DNA of 50,537 nucleotides, from NCBI RefSeq assembly GCF_947036865.1, contig NZ_CAMQSF010000024.1:1-50537 (forward strand), read 5' to 3'. The stretch's first letter is position 1; the number at the start of each line of letters is the position of its first letter. This document shows positions 1 through 12,225 of the stretch, piece by piece. Position numbers and translations under genes: made by a program. The DNA is from an uncultured Caulobacter sp. Lineage in GTDB: Bacteria > Pseudomonadota > Alphaproteobacteria > Caulobacterales > Caulobacteraceae. Below the pieces are notes generated by a model. The model made no database searches, had not been told where the DNA came from, and saw nothing but the letters and a program-made list of their open reading frames with translations.

Positions 1-146
1 ACCGAGGCGCCCGGCAGCGCGGCGCCGGCGCTGTCGACCACGCGGCCACGCAGGTCGGCGGCCAGGGCCGGACCGGCCACGGCCATCGAAACCAGCGCCG
101 CCGCGCTCACGCGACGCAGAAGCGCCGTCTTGCTGATGCTATGCAT
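1..146 (-). CDS. TonB-dependent receptor, N-terminal fragment
   Basis: Only the first 48 or so codons are present; the gene runs off the left edge. Translation from the ATG at 146 gives a signal peptide (basic MHSISKTALLRR, hydrophobic AAALVSMAVAGPALA, cleavage near ALA-AD). The mature start, DLRGRVVDSAGAALPGAS, is the opening of a carboxypeptidase-regulatory-like beta-sandwich. That fold sits in front of the plug in many TonB-dependent outer-membrane receptors. Secretion and the beta-sandwich start are seen; the receptor identity is inferred from the usual context of this domain. Another secreted protein with the same N-terminal domain is possible. Confidence 0.6.
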   Translation of the reverse strand, partial: MHSISKTALLRRVSAAALVSMAVAGPALAADLRGRVVDSAGAALPGAS

Positions 147-247
147 GAAACACCCCCGAACACGTCGCCGCGCCCCTGCGCGATCTGGTTCGAAAAGGGC
201 TGGTAGCCGGGCAGCGTTGCTGAACGGCGAAGCTTAGGCAACGTTAC

Positions 248-277
248 CGTGTAGCTTTTGTAGCCGTTTGACGACAA
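248..277 (-). promoter_or_regulatory. Possible promoter for the left-edge receptor gene
   Basis: Read on the minus strand, TTGTCG (277-272) is followed after 16 nt by GCTACA (255-250). This is close to the Caulobacter housekeeping pattern (TTGACG, then GCTANA), with one mismatch in the -35. It lies about 100 nt upstream of the ATG at 146. A second GCTACAAA overlaps the spacer, so the exact -10 is uncertain. Confidence 0.35.
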
Positions 278-298
278 CGCACCCGTTTTGAGTGTTCG

Positions 299-1102
299 TC
301 AGGCCGCGCGACCCGCCTCGTCCGGACTCAGGAAGCCCATCAGAGCATCGATGCGCGCCACCAGCTCGGCGCGACCCGACGCACCCGCCAGATCGGCCTG
401 GGTGGAGGTCTCCAGGGCGGCCGCCGCCAGCACCAGACGGCTGTCCTTGACCGCCTCGCCCACCCGGCGCAGCTCCACGGCCTGGGCCGCCAGGGCCCGA
501 CGCGCCTGGGCCGGATCGCTGTCCAGCGCCGCCGCGGCCGACTTGACGATGCGCAGGGCCTGGGACAGCCGCGCGGCGGGGGTGCCCGCGCCGTCCGCCT
601 TGCGCTTGCGCGGCCCCTTGTAGTCGGCGGAGTTGAAGCGCCGACGGTCGGGACCGACATAGGCCACCGCCTCGATCCAGTCGCGCGGCTTCAGCGTCAC
701 GGCCTCGAGCCGGCGCTCGAGGTCCTTCAGATTGAAGGGCTTGCGCATGAACTCGTGCACCCCGGCGTCGCGCGCGCCGAAGATCGCCTCGGCCGTCGCC
801 TCGGCGGTGCACATGATCACCGGCGCCTCGCGGCAGGCCAGATCGCTGCGGCGGATCTTGCGGGTGAAGGCCAGGCCGTCGACGCCGGGCTGGGCGTGCT
901 CGACGAAGATCAGTTGGGGGTCGGTCGTCCGGGCCATGGCGTAGCCCTTCTCCGCCGTCGGCGCGGCGAAGATCTGCACCCCGCCCAGCGGACGCAGGTG
1001 CTCGGCCAGCAGGCGCGCGGTGGCGGGGTTGGGGTCGACGACCATGACCCGCTGCACCTTGGCGGCCACGCGCTGGATTGTGCGGACATTCCCATCGAAC
1101 AC
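299..1102 (-). CDS. Receiver-domain protein with altered phosphoacceptor
   Basis: A 267-aa cytoplasmic protein, GTG start at 1102 with GAGGAG upstream. Residues about 15-135 form a response-regulator receiver: VMVVDPNP (19-26), FVEHAQPGVDG (66-76), the conserved Thr99 in IMCTAEA and Lys121 in RKPF. At the site that should be the phosphorylated Asp there is Glu68, and the usual acidic pair is reduced to Asp23-Pro24. The C-terminal half has the YVGPDRRRF motif (about 148-156), then a basic KGPRKRK stretch and an Ala-rich helical region. No DNA-binding or enzymatic output domain is recognised. Known: Glu at this position can mimic phosphorylation or abolish phosphotransfer. The inference is a pseudo-receiver or constitutively active adaptor. 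Confidence 0.85.
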   Translation of the reverse strand: MFDGNVRTIQRVAAKVQRVMVVDPNPATARLLAEHLRPLGGVQIFAAPTAEKGYAMARTTDPQLIFVEHAQPGVDGLAFTRKIRRSDLACREAPVIMCTAEATAEAIFGARDAGVHEFMRKPFNLKDLERRLEAVTLKPRDWIEAVAYVGPDRRRFNSADYKGPRKRKADGAGTPAARLSQALRIVKSAAAALDSDPAQARRALAAQAVELRRVGEAVKDSRLVLAAAALETSTQADLAGASGRAELVARIDALMGFLSPDEAGRAA

Positions 1103-1161
1103 GGGCGCGGGACTCCTCGGAACTCCAAACTTACTTCTAAGCCCAGAATGTAAAAAATATG

Positions 1162-1187
1162 CTTAGCGTTGTAACAATGACGCTTAG
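1162..1187. promoter_or_regulatory. Imperfect dyad upstream of the receiver gene
   Basis: CTTAGCGT (1162-1169) and ACGCTTAG (1180-1187) form an 8-bp inverted repeat with one mismatch around a near-symmetric TGTAACA core. It sits 60-85 nt upstream of the receiver start, in the AT-richer part of a 137-nt gap. The symmetry and place suggest a regulator site, but no family is assigned. Confidence 0.35.
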
Positions 1188-1239
1188 ACGGCGCGCTTGC
1201 AACGGCGCGACCCCGTATTGGGGGCCGAAGCCGCCACGA

Positions 1240-2388
1240 CTAGTCCGTGATCGGCACTGACAGCCCTGTCTCGAAATCCATGAAGATATCGACCGCTTCG
1301 TCGATATGCGCGGTAATCGCGTCGCCCGGCGGGAACCTATAGCGCCAGAAACTTGTGATGTGCGAGATCACCCCCACCCGCTCGCCCAGGCTCAGGAACA
1401 GCTCGGGCGCGCGACGCAGGAAGTCGCGGAAGGCCTGGGGCCGGCCGTTGGCGACTAGGCTCTCGAACGCGTCGTCATAGACCTTCAGCGTGCGCTGAAT
1501 GGCGCTCCGCTCGACCAGCACGCCGCCCTGCAGGCGCCGGCGGGCGTCTTCCAGATAGCGCGAGGTCTCGACATCCCGCGGGCCGGTGACGGCGATGCGA
1601 CCGATCTCCTGGCTGACCTCATTGAGCTGGGGCCACAGCGTGGTCAGCATCCACTTGTAATAGAGGAAGCCTTTCCAGCTGAAGACGCCCTCCCTGAAGC
1701 TCTCGCCGTCCATGACCAGCGTTTCGCGCAGCGGCTCCAGGCGCTCGTCGACCTCGGTCGAGAGCAGGGCCTCGACGAGCCGCGCCGCGTGGCCGCGGCC
1801 CAGCCCGCCGACGTCGCGATAGGCCAGCTCGATCAGCCGCGCGATCTCCAGGGTCACGAAGCCCTGCATGGCCTCGTAGTCGGCCGCCGACAGGGCGAAG
1901 TAGCAGTCGGCCACCGCCAATCCGTGTCGTCGCAGGTGCTCGCGGAGCAGGAACGGGTCCAGCGACGGCAGCATGTCGATGATCCGCAGCGTGGTCAGAT
2001 CGCGCGTCGTGTCGCCCGAGACGTTGCAGGACTCCGCCAGCAGGTCCGCCCAGCCCCGCTGGCCCACGAACACGGACTGGCCGCCCAGGGCCAGATCGCG
2101 ACGGTCGAACGGGATGATGATCTTGGTCGCCGTGGGCCGCGCCTCGTCGAACAGATAGACGTCGTCGTTGCGCAGGCGGTGCTTCAGGATGAGGGCGGTG
2201 TTCAGGATCTTGTTGCGGAACAGCGGCTGCTCGACATAGTCGCGGCGCGCGCCGCTCTCGAGCTCGATCGCGATCAGATTCAGCACCCGGCTGGTCGAGG
2301 CCGTGCGCTCCAGCGCGCGTAGGCTGCGCGTCGTCCGGTCGCCTCTGTGGACCAGCTTCAGCTTGCGGCGGCGCGCGAGTGCGGACAC
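1240..2388 (-). CDS. Conserved-looking protein of unknown function
   Basis: A 382-aa protein with a GTG start at 2388 (GTG TCC GCA CTC). I do not recognise the family. It has a basic N-terminus (ARRRKLKLVHRGDR), no signal peptide and no clear membrane span, and mixed alpha/beta character. Regions that look structured include QPLFRNKILNTALILKHRL (about 54-72), the TKIIIPFD strand (88-95), and a Trp/Tyr-rich stretch FSWKGFLYYKWMLTTLWPQ (about 238-256). Codon use and composition match its neighbours, and the frame is open through its full length, so it is very probably a real gene. It lies between the receiver gene and the hybrid kinase on the same strand, which suggests a signalling link but does not prove one. 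Confidence 0.8.
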   Translation of the reverse strand: MSALARRRKLKLVHRGDRTTRSLRALERTASTSRVLNLIAIELESGARRDYVEQPLFRNKILNTALILKHRLRNDDVYLFDEARPTATKIIIPFDRRDLALGGQSVFVGQRGWADLLAESCNVSGDTTRDLTTLRIIDMLPSLDPFLLREHLRRHGLAVADCYFALSAADYEAMQGFVTLEIARLIELAYRDVGGLGRGHAARLVEALLSTEVDERLEPLRETLVMDGESFREGVFSWKGFLYYKWMLTTLWPQLNEVSQEIGRIAVTGPRDVETSRYLEDARRRLQGGVLVERSAIQRTLKVYDDAFESLVANGRPQAFRDFLRRAPELFLSLGERVGVISHITSFWRYRFPPGDAITAHIDEAVDIFMDFETGLSVPITD

Positions 2389-2512
2389 GAAATACCCCGA
2401 ACAATCCAGACGTGCGGTTGTAACGCACCGCGTGCTAACAAACCTTCACCGAACCCCGGTCGTTGAAACTATATTGCTCTACCAGAAAGTGCAGACTAGA
2501 CGACCCCGAGCT

Positions 2513-2561
2513 AGAGCGTGATAGTCGAAAGTGTGAGCGGTTTCGGCGGCTATCCCGCTCT
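2513..2561. repeat. Palindromic intergenic repeat, imperfect hairpin
   Basis: AGAGCGTGATAG (2513-2524) pairs with CTATCCCGCTCT (2550-2561) with one mismatch, and the inner parts TCGAAA and TTTCGG pair as well. It resembles the AGAGC...GCTCT palindromic elements common between genes in alphaproteobacteria. It lies between the hybrid kinase gene and the 382-aa unknown gene. Confidence 0.6.
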
Positions 2562-2575
2562 AAATGTTCGAAATC

Positions 2576-2623
2576 GAGCCTGTTTATCTGTTTCGAATGA
2601 TCCCATTCGAAACAGACAGGCTC
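2576..2623. repeat. Long hairpin overlapping the kinase stop codon
   Basis: CTGTTTCGAATG (2588-2599) and CATTCGAAACAG (2604-2615) form a perfect 12-bp stem with a four-base loop. The stem is extended by GAGCCTGT (2576-2583) and ACAGGCTC (2616-2623), leaving a TTAT bulge. The outer arm reaches the first base of the kinase stop codon (2623-2625). There is no U tract, so it is more likely an mRNA 3'-end stabiliser or a mobile palindromic element than a classical terminator. Confidence 0.7.
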
Positions 2624-4299
2624 TAGGCGGTCGCCGCCAGCGAGCGTTCCCGAGGGGCCGCGCGGCTCAAGGCGGCGACGGTCGCCAGCAGACCGGCGGG
2701 CTGGATCGGCTTGGGCTGGGCGTCGTCGAAGCCCTGGGCCACGAAGCGTTCGGCGTCGCCGGCCATGGCGTCGGCGGTCAGGGCCACCACGGGCAGGTCG
2801 ACGCGCCCGCCCTCGCCCGCGCGGATGCGGCGCACGGCCTCGGCGCCGTCCATGCCGGGCATGTGCACGTCCATCAGCACCAGATCGAAGTCCTCCACCC
2901 GCAGGCGCGCCAGGGCGGTGTGGCCGTCGCCGGCCGTGGCGACCTGAACGCCCGCGGCCTCGAGGATCGCGCGCGCCACCGTCTGGTTGGTCGCGTTGTC
3001 GTCGACCACCAGCACCCTGACGCCGGCGACGTCGAGATCGGGAGACGCGTCGGACGGGCGCTCGCCGGCCGGCGCGGGCGGCAGGGCAAGGCGGACGGTG
3101 AAGATCGAGCCGACCCCGGGGGCGCTCTCCACGCCGATGGTTCCGCCCATCATCTCGGCCAGCCGGCGGCAGATGGTCAGGCCCAGGCCCGTGCCGCCGA
3201 ACCGGCGCGCGATGGTGCGGTCGCCCTGGGCGAACGGCGTGAACAGGCGCGCGGCCTGCTCGGGCGTCATGCCGACACCGGTGTCGGCGACCGACAGAAC
3301 GATCCCGCCCTCGGCCGGGGCGATGCCGATGACCACGCGCCCCGCCTCGGTGAACTTCAGCGCGTTCGAGACGAGGTTGCGCAGGATCTGCCGGACCCGG
3401 GCGTCATCGCCCAACACCCAGGCGGGCGTGGCCGGATCGACGTCCAGGGCCAGCTCGACGCCCTTCAGGCGGGCCGTCTGGCTCCACACCAGGATGATCT
3501 GCCCGGCCGACCGGCGAAGGTCGAACGGCGCGACGTTCAGTTCCAGCTTGCCGGCCTCGACCTTGGACAGGTCGAGGATGTCGTTGAGGATGGTCATCAG
3601 GCCGTGACCGGACTGTTCGATCAGGTCCAGGTGCTGGGTCTGGGCGGCGTCGAGGCCCGTGCCCCGCAGCGCGTGCGCCACGCCCAGCACGCCGTTCATC
3701 GGCGTGCGCAGTTCGTGGCTCATCATCGCCAGGAAGGCCGACTTGGCCTGATTGGCCTCCTGGGCCTGGGCCTGCGCGCGTTCCAGCGCCTTGGCCGTCG
3801 CCCGCATGGTCCGCACCGCGTCGGCGACATAGGCGATCAGCCCCAGAAGCACGCACATCGCCACCACGCGATCGAACATGGAAAAGCGCGGCGCGGCCAG
3901 GGGCAGGGCCGCCAGGCCCAGGCACGGCCAAAGCCCGATCGACAGCATCGCCGCCGGGCTGGAGATCGCGTAGCGGATGCTTTCCACGATCATGCCGAAC
4001 AGGGTCAGGATGGCGGCGAACTTCAGGGCGGGCGGACCATGGATCGCGCTGAGCATCGCCATGCTCGCCCAGACCAGCGTGAAGATCGTCGCCGGCGCGA
4101 TCCGCCGGAGGCGGATGCGGAGCTTGTGGCCGGTCGGCTTGTAGGTCCGCTGCAGGAAGACCAGCCAGGCCTCGCAGCCGAGAATCGCCGCCGCCCAGAT
4201 CGCGGCGACCTTGGGTCCGAAATACAGCGTCAGCAAAACGCCCGCGAGCGCGGCGGCGGTCAGGCGCGCCAGGCGGCTTCGACGGCTGGTGGCCAGCAT
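2623..4299 (-). CDS. Membrane hybrid sensor histidine kinase
   Basis: 558 aa from the ATG at 4299, chosen because GAGGAGGG lies just upstream; a longer frame to 4386 has no such site. Residues about 10-160 contain four to six hydrophobic segments, an integral membrane sensor. A helical linker rich in Ala/Gln (165-186) leads to HisKA with His195 in [12 protein letters not shown]. HATPase follows: N box NLVSNALKF (308-316), G1 DTGVGM (339-344), G2 GGTGLGL (368-374). A C-terminal receiver (426-545) has Asp477 in [11 protein letters not shown], the acidic pair Asp433-434 and Lys530. The expected chemistry is autophosphorylation on His195 and transfer to Asp477. No periplasmic ligand domain or HPt is visible, so the signal and partner are unknown. 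Confidence 0.93.
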   Translation of the reverse strand: MLATSRRSRLARLTAAALAGVLLTLYFGPKVAAIWAAAILGCEAWLVFLQRTYKPTGHKLRIRLRRIAPATIFTLVWASMAMLSAIHGPPALKFAAILTLFGMIVESIRYAISSPAAMLSIGLWPCLGLAALPLAAPRFSMFDRVVAMCVLLGLIAYVADAVRTMRATAKALERAQAQAQEANQAKSAFLAMMSHELRTPMNGVLGVAHALRGTGLDAAQTQHLDLIEQSGHGLMTILNDILDLSKVEAGKLELNVAPFDLRRSAGQIILVWSQTARLKGVELALDVDPATPAWVLGDDARVRQILRNLVSNALKFTEAGRVVIGIAPAEGGIVLSVADTGVGMTPEQAARLFTPFAQGDRTIARRFGGTGLGLTICRRLAEMMGGTIGVESAPGVGSIFTVRLALPPAPAGERPSDASPDLDVAGVRVLVVDDNATNQTVARAILEAAGVQVATAGDGHTALARLRVEDFDLVLMDVHMPGMDGAEAVRRIRAGEGGRVDLPVVALTADAMAGDAERFVAQGFDDAQPKPIQPAGLLATVAALSRAAPRERSLAATA

Positions 4300-4478
4300 C
4301 GAGCCCTCCTCGCCGTCGTCTATCAGGTCCCGGACCCCCACTCGCCGCCCCCCGCGGTGAAATTCGCGCGAAGCTTGACCGAACAAGTTTCACAAGTATT
4401 TACCGCGCGGCCGCCCATCATCTCTTTTCGGCCGCTGGAACTCGGAGGATGTCCCGAAAGGACGTCTTCAATATACAA

Positions 4479-5765
<1,287 letters not shown>

Positions 5766-5878
5766 GATTGAGATACGCCTTGTCGCCTGCCGGGTGACGC
5801 CGCGGGGTCCTTCGACAGGACTCGACCCCGGACGTTCGCTCAGTTTTGGACGGCGGCGCGCTTAGGAAAAGCGCGAAG

Positions 5879-6502
5879 TCAGAAGGCGTAAACCAGCCGG
5901 ACCCCGGCGTCGTCAAGCCCCTGGTTCTTGCCCTGGTGGAAGATCTGGCCGTTGGAGAGGTGGGTGTAGCTGAGCTCGACCGAGACCTTGTCGCTGACCT
6001 GATAGCCCAGGGCCAGCTCCGGCTCGAACAGCACCTTCGAGCCGAACTCGATGCGATGATAATAGAGATAGGTGCGGCGGGCGCGCTCGTCGGCGCTCAG
6101 GTTCGGGGCGTTGGCCGGCGGCAGGCTGGCCTTGCCGTCGGTATAGGCCAGGCCCATGCCGGGGCGCAGATAGAAGCCGCCCGGCTGGCCCAGGTCGATC
6201 TTCCAGTCGAAGCCGGCGGCGACGAAGTTCGAGGTGTTCTTGCTGTTGATCGACACCATCGCATGAACCTGCGGCTTGCCCAGCCAGCGCAGGTTTTCCA
6301 GCTTGCTGGTGCGATAGCCGAGATGGACGTCCACCCCGTCCTCGCGCCCGGCCGCGCCCAGGCCCACCGCGTGGCCGATGAAGGTCACGTCGTGCTTGTA
6401 GACGCCCACGAAGGCTTCGTCCGCCAGCACGGGCGTGGCGGCGGCCAGCGCGGCGCCGCCCAGCAGCAAGGACGCCGCGGCGGCGAGCAGAGTGGTTTTC
6501 AT
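5879..6502 (-). CDS. PagL-like lipid A 3-O-deacylase (acyloxyacyl hydrolase)
   Basis: 207 aa with a clear signal peptide (MKTTLLAAAASLLLGGAALA). The mature chain alternates in the way of an eight-stranded outer-membrane beta-barrel and ends in aromatic Phe (LVYAF). The family signature is near the end: His181-Leu-Ser183-Asn184, then KNQGLDDAG, which matches the H-x-S-N...NPG catalytic region of PagL. Known: PagL removes the 3-O acyl chain of lipid A and remodels the outer leaflet. The acidic partner of the His-Ser pair would have to be Asp197 or Asp198. ATG at 6502; the 5' end is 100 nt from the divergent threonine dehydratase start. Confidence 0.85.
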   Translation of the reverse strand: MKTTLLAAAASLLLGGAALAAATPVLADEAFVGVYKHDVTFIGHAVGLGAAGREDGVDVHLGYRTSKLENLRWLGKPQVHAMVSINSKNTSNFVAAGFDWKIDLGQPGGFYLRPGMGLAYTDGKASLPPANAPNLSADERARRTYLYYHRIEFGSKVLFEPELALGYQVSDKVSVELSYTHLSNGQIFHQGKNQGLDDAGVRLVYAF

Positions 6503-6602
6503 GGAGTTGTCCTGAACTCGTGAGCCCGATTGCTATATGGCCCGAACGGCGAAGGTCGCAATGGGTTTCGGCGCGGACGCGGGCGAGCTAGACCTAGCGC
6601 CC

Positions 6603-7580
6603 ATGACCATCTCCCTCGCCGACATCCAAGCCGCCGCCGGCCGCCTGAAGGGCCAGGCCGTCGAGACCCCGCTGATCGAGAGCCCGGCGCTGAACGCGCG
6701 CCTCGGCGGGCGGATCTTCCTGAAGCCCGAGACCCTGCAACGGGCCGGGGCCTTCAAGTTCCGCGGGGCCTATAACCGGCTCAGCCAGCTCGGCGACGAG
6801 GAGAAAGCGCGCGGCGTCGTGGCCTTCTCGTCCGGCAATCACGCCCAGGGCGTGGCCCTGGCCGCCCAGCTGCTGGGGATCCCGGCCCTGATCGTGATGC
6901 CGTCCGACTCGCCCGCCATCAAGGTGGAGAACACGCGCGGCTATGGGGCGGAGGTGCGTCTCTACGACCGCTTCACCGAGGACCGCGTCGCCATCGCCGC
7001 GGAGATCGCCGCCCAGCGCGGCAGCACGATCGTGCCGCCGTTCGACGATCCGCACATCATCGCCGGGCAAGGCACGCTGGGCCTGGAGATCGTCGAGCAG
7101 GCCGCCGCGCGCGGGGCCCGGCTGGACACCGTGATCTGCTGCGTCGGCGGCGGCGGCCTGATGGCGGGGACCTCGACGGCGGTCAAGGCGCTGTCGCCCG
7201 ACACCGCCGTCTGGGGCGCCGAACCCGCCGGCTTCGACGAGACCCGCCGCTCGCTGGAAAGCGGCCGGCGCGAGACCGTCGACCCGGCCGCGCGCTCGAT
7301 CTGCGACGCCCTTCTGAGCCCGACCCCGGGCGAGCTGACCTGGCCGATCAACCAGAAAAACCTCGCCGGCATCGTCGCGGTCACCGACGCCGAGGTCGCC
7401 GAGGCCATGCGCTATGCCTTCGCCACCCTGAAGCTGGTGGTGGAGCCCGGCGGCTGCGTGGCCCTGACGGCGGCCCTGACGGGCAAGGTCGACCTGAAGG
7501 GCCGGACGGCGGCGATCGTGCTGTCGGGCGGCAACGTGGATCCGGAGCTGTTCGCGCGGGTGCTGCGGGGGGAGATCTAA
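6603..7580 (+). CDS. Threonine/serine ammonia-lyase, PLP-dependent
   Basis: 325 aa from the ATG at 6603 (MTISLADIQAA); an upstream ATG at 6537 adds a tail that does not look native. Fold-type II PLP enzyme: the Schiff-base Lys52 lies in GAFKFRGAYN, the substrate loop is SSGNHAQG (76-83), the phosphate-binding glycine loop is GGGG (182-185), and SGGN lies near the C-terminus. It deaminates threonine to 2-oxobutyrate or serine to pyruvate. There is no C-terminal ACT domain, so it should not be isoleucine-feedback-regulated like the long IlvA; a catabolic or serine-racemase-like enzyme is likelier. It heads a run of plus-strand genes that act on hydroxy amino acids. Confidence 0.92.
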   Translation: MTISLADIQAAAGRLKGQAVETPLIESPALNARLGGRIFLKPETLQRAGAFKFRGAYNRLSQLGDEEKARGVVAFSSGNHAQGVALAAQLLGIPALIVMPSDSPAIKVENTRGYGAEVRLYDRFTEDRVAIAAEIAAQRGSTIVPPFDDPHIIAGQGTLGLEIVEQAAARGARLDTVICCVGGGGLMAGTSTAVKALSPDTAVWGAEPAGFDETRRSLESGRRETVDPAARSICDALLSPTPGELTWPINQKNLAGIVAVTDAEVAEAMRYAFATLKLVVEPGGCVALTAALTGKVDLKGRTAAIVLSGGNVDPELFARVLRGEI

Positions 7581-7590
7581 CAACAAAAAG

Positions 7591-7697
7591 CTTGTCATCC
7601 CGGAAGCCTCGCAGAGGCTGTCCGGGACGCAGGGGCCGGCGCGATGCGGTCGCCCCTGGGTCCCGGCTCTCCGCTTCGCTGCGGCCGGGATGACAAG
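7591..7697. repeat. Palindromic repeat family 1, copy A
   Basis: Element of 107 bp bounded by CTTGTCATCCCGG and CCGGGATGACAAG, with internal pairings (CCGGGACGCAGGGG against CCCCTGGGTCCCGG). Two close relatives are at 22882-22992 and 29434-29544. It lies between the two PLP-enzyme genes. Confidence 0.85.
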
Positions 7698-7718
7698 CTA
7701 GGAATACCGGGAGATGAG

Positions 7719-8909
7719 ATGAACCTGCCACCCGCCGCCGACCTCCCCCAGACCCCGCTCCTCGTCGTCGATCGCGCGGCGCTGGAGCGCAATCTCGACC
7801 GGATGCAGGCCCTGTGCGACGCGGCGGGCGTGCGCCTGCGGGCCCACGGCAAGATGCACAAGTGCTCGGCCCTGGCCCGGCTGCAGATCGCGCGCGGGGC
7901 CGTCGGCCTGTGCTGCCAGACGGTGGGCGAGGCCGAGGCCTACGCGGCGGCGGGGATCGACGACCTGTTGGTGACCGCGCCGATTCCGCCGTGGGGCGCG
8001 CCGCGTCTGGCCGCGCTCGCCAAGACCGGCGCCCGGATCGGCGTGGTCGCCGACGACGAAGGCCAGATCGACCGGCTGTCGGACGCGGCCGTGGCGGCTG
8101 GCGTCACGCTGGATCTCGTCGTCGACCTCGACCTCGGCACGCATCGCGCCGGCTGTTATCCGAAGGACGCCCTCAGCCTGGCCCGCGCCGCCGACGCCGC
8201 GCCGGGCCTTCGGTTCGCCGGCCTCCAGGCCTATCTCGGCCACCTCCAGCACATGGACGACCTGGCCCTGCGCCGGTCCGCCGACGAGGCCGCCTTCGCG
8301 ACGCTGAAGGGCCTGGTGGCCGAGCTGACCGCCGCCGGCCTGCCGCCGTCGGTGGTTACGGGCGGCGGCACCGGCACCCACGCCTACGACCTGGCCTCTG
8401 GCGTCTATACCGAGCTGCAGGCGGGCTCCTACGCGATCATGGACGTCGAGTACGACGCCTGCGGCGGGCCGGACGGGCCGTGGGGCTTCGAGCCCGCCCT
8501 GTTCGTCGCCGCGACCGTGGTCTCGGCGCGGCACAAGAGCCACGTCACCTGCGACGCCGGCTTCAAGGCCGTGTCGATGGACGGCCCGCCGGCCCGCGTC
8601 GTCGCCGGCGCGGCGGAGGGGTCGCTTTGGCGGCCGATGGGCGACGAACACGGCATGATCGCCCATCCGGCCATGCTCGACGTGCTGAAAGCCGCCGGTC
8701 GCGACCGCCTCGGCTTCGCCCACGCCGTCGACCGGGCCGACGCCGACCCGGCGCTCGCCTTTCCCGCCGACGCGCCCAAGGTCGGGGACCTCGTCTGGCT
8801 GCAACCGGGCCACTGCGATCCGACGATCAATCTCTACGACGCCCTGCACGTCTGGGACGGGAAGCGCCTGGAGCGCTGGGCGGTGGATGCGAGACGGGTG
8901 AGTTCGTGA
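7719..8909 (+). CDS. D-threonine aldolase / D-serine dehydratase-type PLP enzyme
   Basis: 396 aa from the ATG at 7719, preceded by CGGGAGATGAG. Fold-type III (alanine-racemase-like barrel) N-terminus: the PLP lysine is in the RAHGKMHK motif (Lys45 or Lys48), followed by the barrel strands and GGGTGTHAYD for phosphate binding. The C-terminal domain ends with PGHCDPTINLYD, where His365 and Asp367 match the divalent-metal ligands of D-threonine aldolase. Known members cleave D-3-hydroxy amino acids to glycine and an aldehyde, or dehydrate D-serine; the sequence alone does not separate the two. Together with the L-specific enzymes at 6603 and 10777 it would allow use of both enantiomers. Confidence 0.88.
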   Translation: MNLPPAADLPQTPLLVVDRAALERNLDRMQALCDAAGVRLRAHGKMHKCSALARLQIARGAVGLCCQTVGEAEAYAAAGIDDLLVTAPIPPWGAPRLAALAKTGARIGVVADDEGQIDRLSDAAVAAGVTLDLVVDLDLGTHRAGCYPKDALSLARAADAAPGLRFAGLQAYLGHLQHMDDLALRRSADEAAFATLKGLVAELTAAGLPPSVVTGGGTGTHAYDLASGVYTELQAGSYAIMDVEYDACGGPDGPWGFEPALFVAATVVSARHKSHVTCDAGFKAVSMDGPPARVVAGAAEGSLWRPMGDEHGMIAHPAMLDVLKAAGRDRLGFAHAVDRADADPALAFPADAPKVGDLVWLQPGHCDPTINLYDALHVWDGKRLERWAVDARRVSS

Positions 8910-8919
8910 CGCGCCCTCC

Positions 8920-8950
8920 CCCTAGTCACGTCCGCCAACCCCCACTAGGG
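8920..8950. repeat. Short inverted repeat before the M28 peptidase
   Basis: CCCTAGT (8920-8926) and ACTAGGG (8944-8950) pair perfectly around a 17-nt spacer, 42-72 nt upstream of the peptidase start. There is no T tract. It may be an operator or a hairpin in the message. Confidence 0.3.
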
Positions 8951-8991
8951 TCCCGCGCCAACGACAAGATTTGCTCCATGAGGGCCCTCCG

Positions 8992-10647
<1,656 letters not shown>

Positions 10648-10665
10648 GGATCACGCTCACGAGAT

Positions 10666-10763
10666 CCTCGTCCTTCGACAAGCTCAGGATGAGGATCTCG
10701 ACTGCCCGCCCCGTATTCCTGAGTTTCTAGTAGCCCTCATCCTGAGCTTGTCGAAGGACGAGG
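10666..10763. repeat. Perfect 29-bp inverted repeat, CCTTCGACAAGCTCAGG family
   Basis: The arms at 10666-10694 and 10735-10763 are exact reverse complements over 29 bp, with a 40-nt spacer. Each contains CCTTCGACAAGCTCAGGAT. A related pair is at 35032-35111. It follows the M28 stop by 19 nt and ends 13 nt before the sdaA start, so a transcript could fold into a very stable hairpin between the two genes. Confidence 0.9.
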
Positions 10764-10776
10764 GCGGACCACCATC

Positions 10777-12165
<1,389 letters not shown>

Positions 12166-12225
12166 GGGCCTTTCCGGGGCCAGCGCGGAGGTGACGATCG
12201 CCGTGTCCCGTGCCAACAGTCCGCG

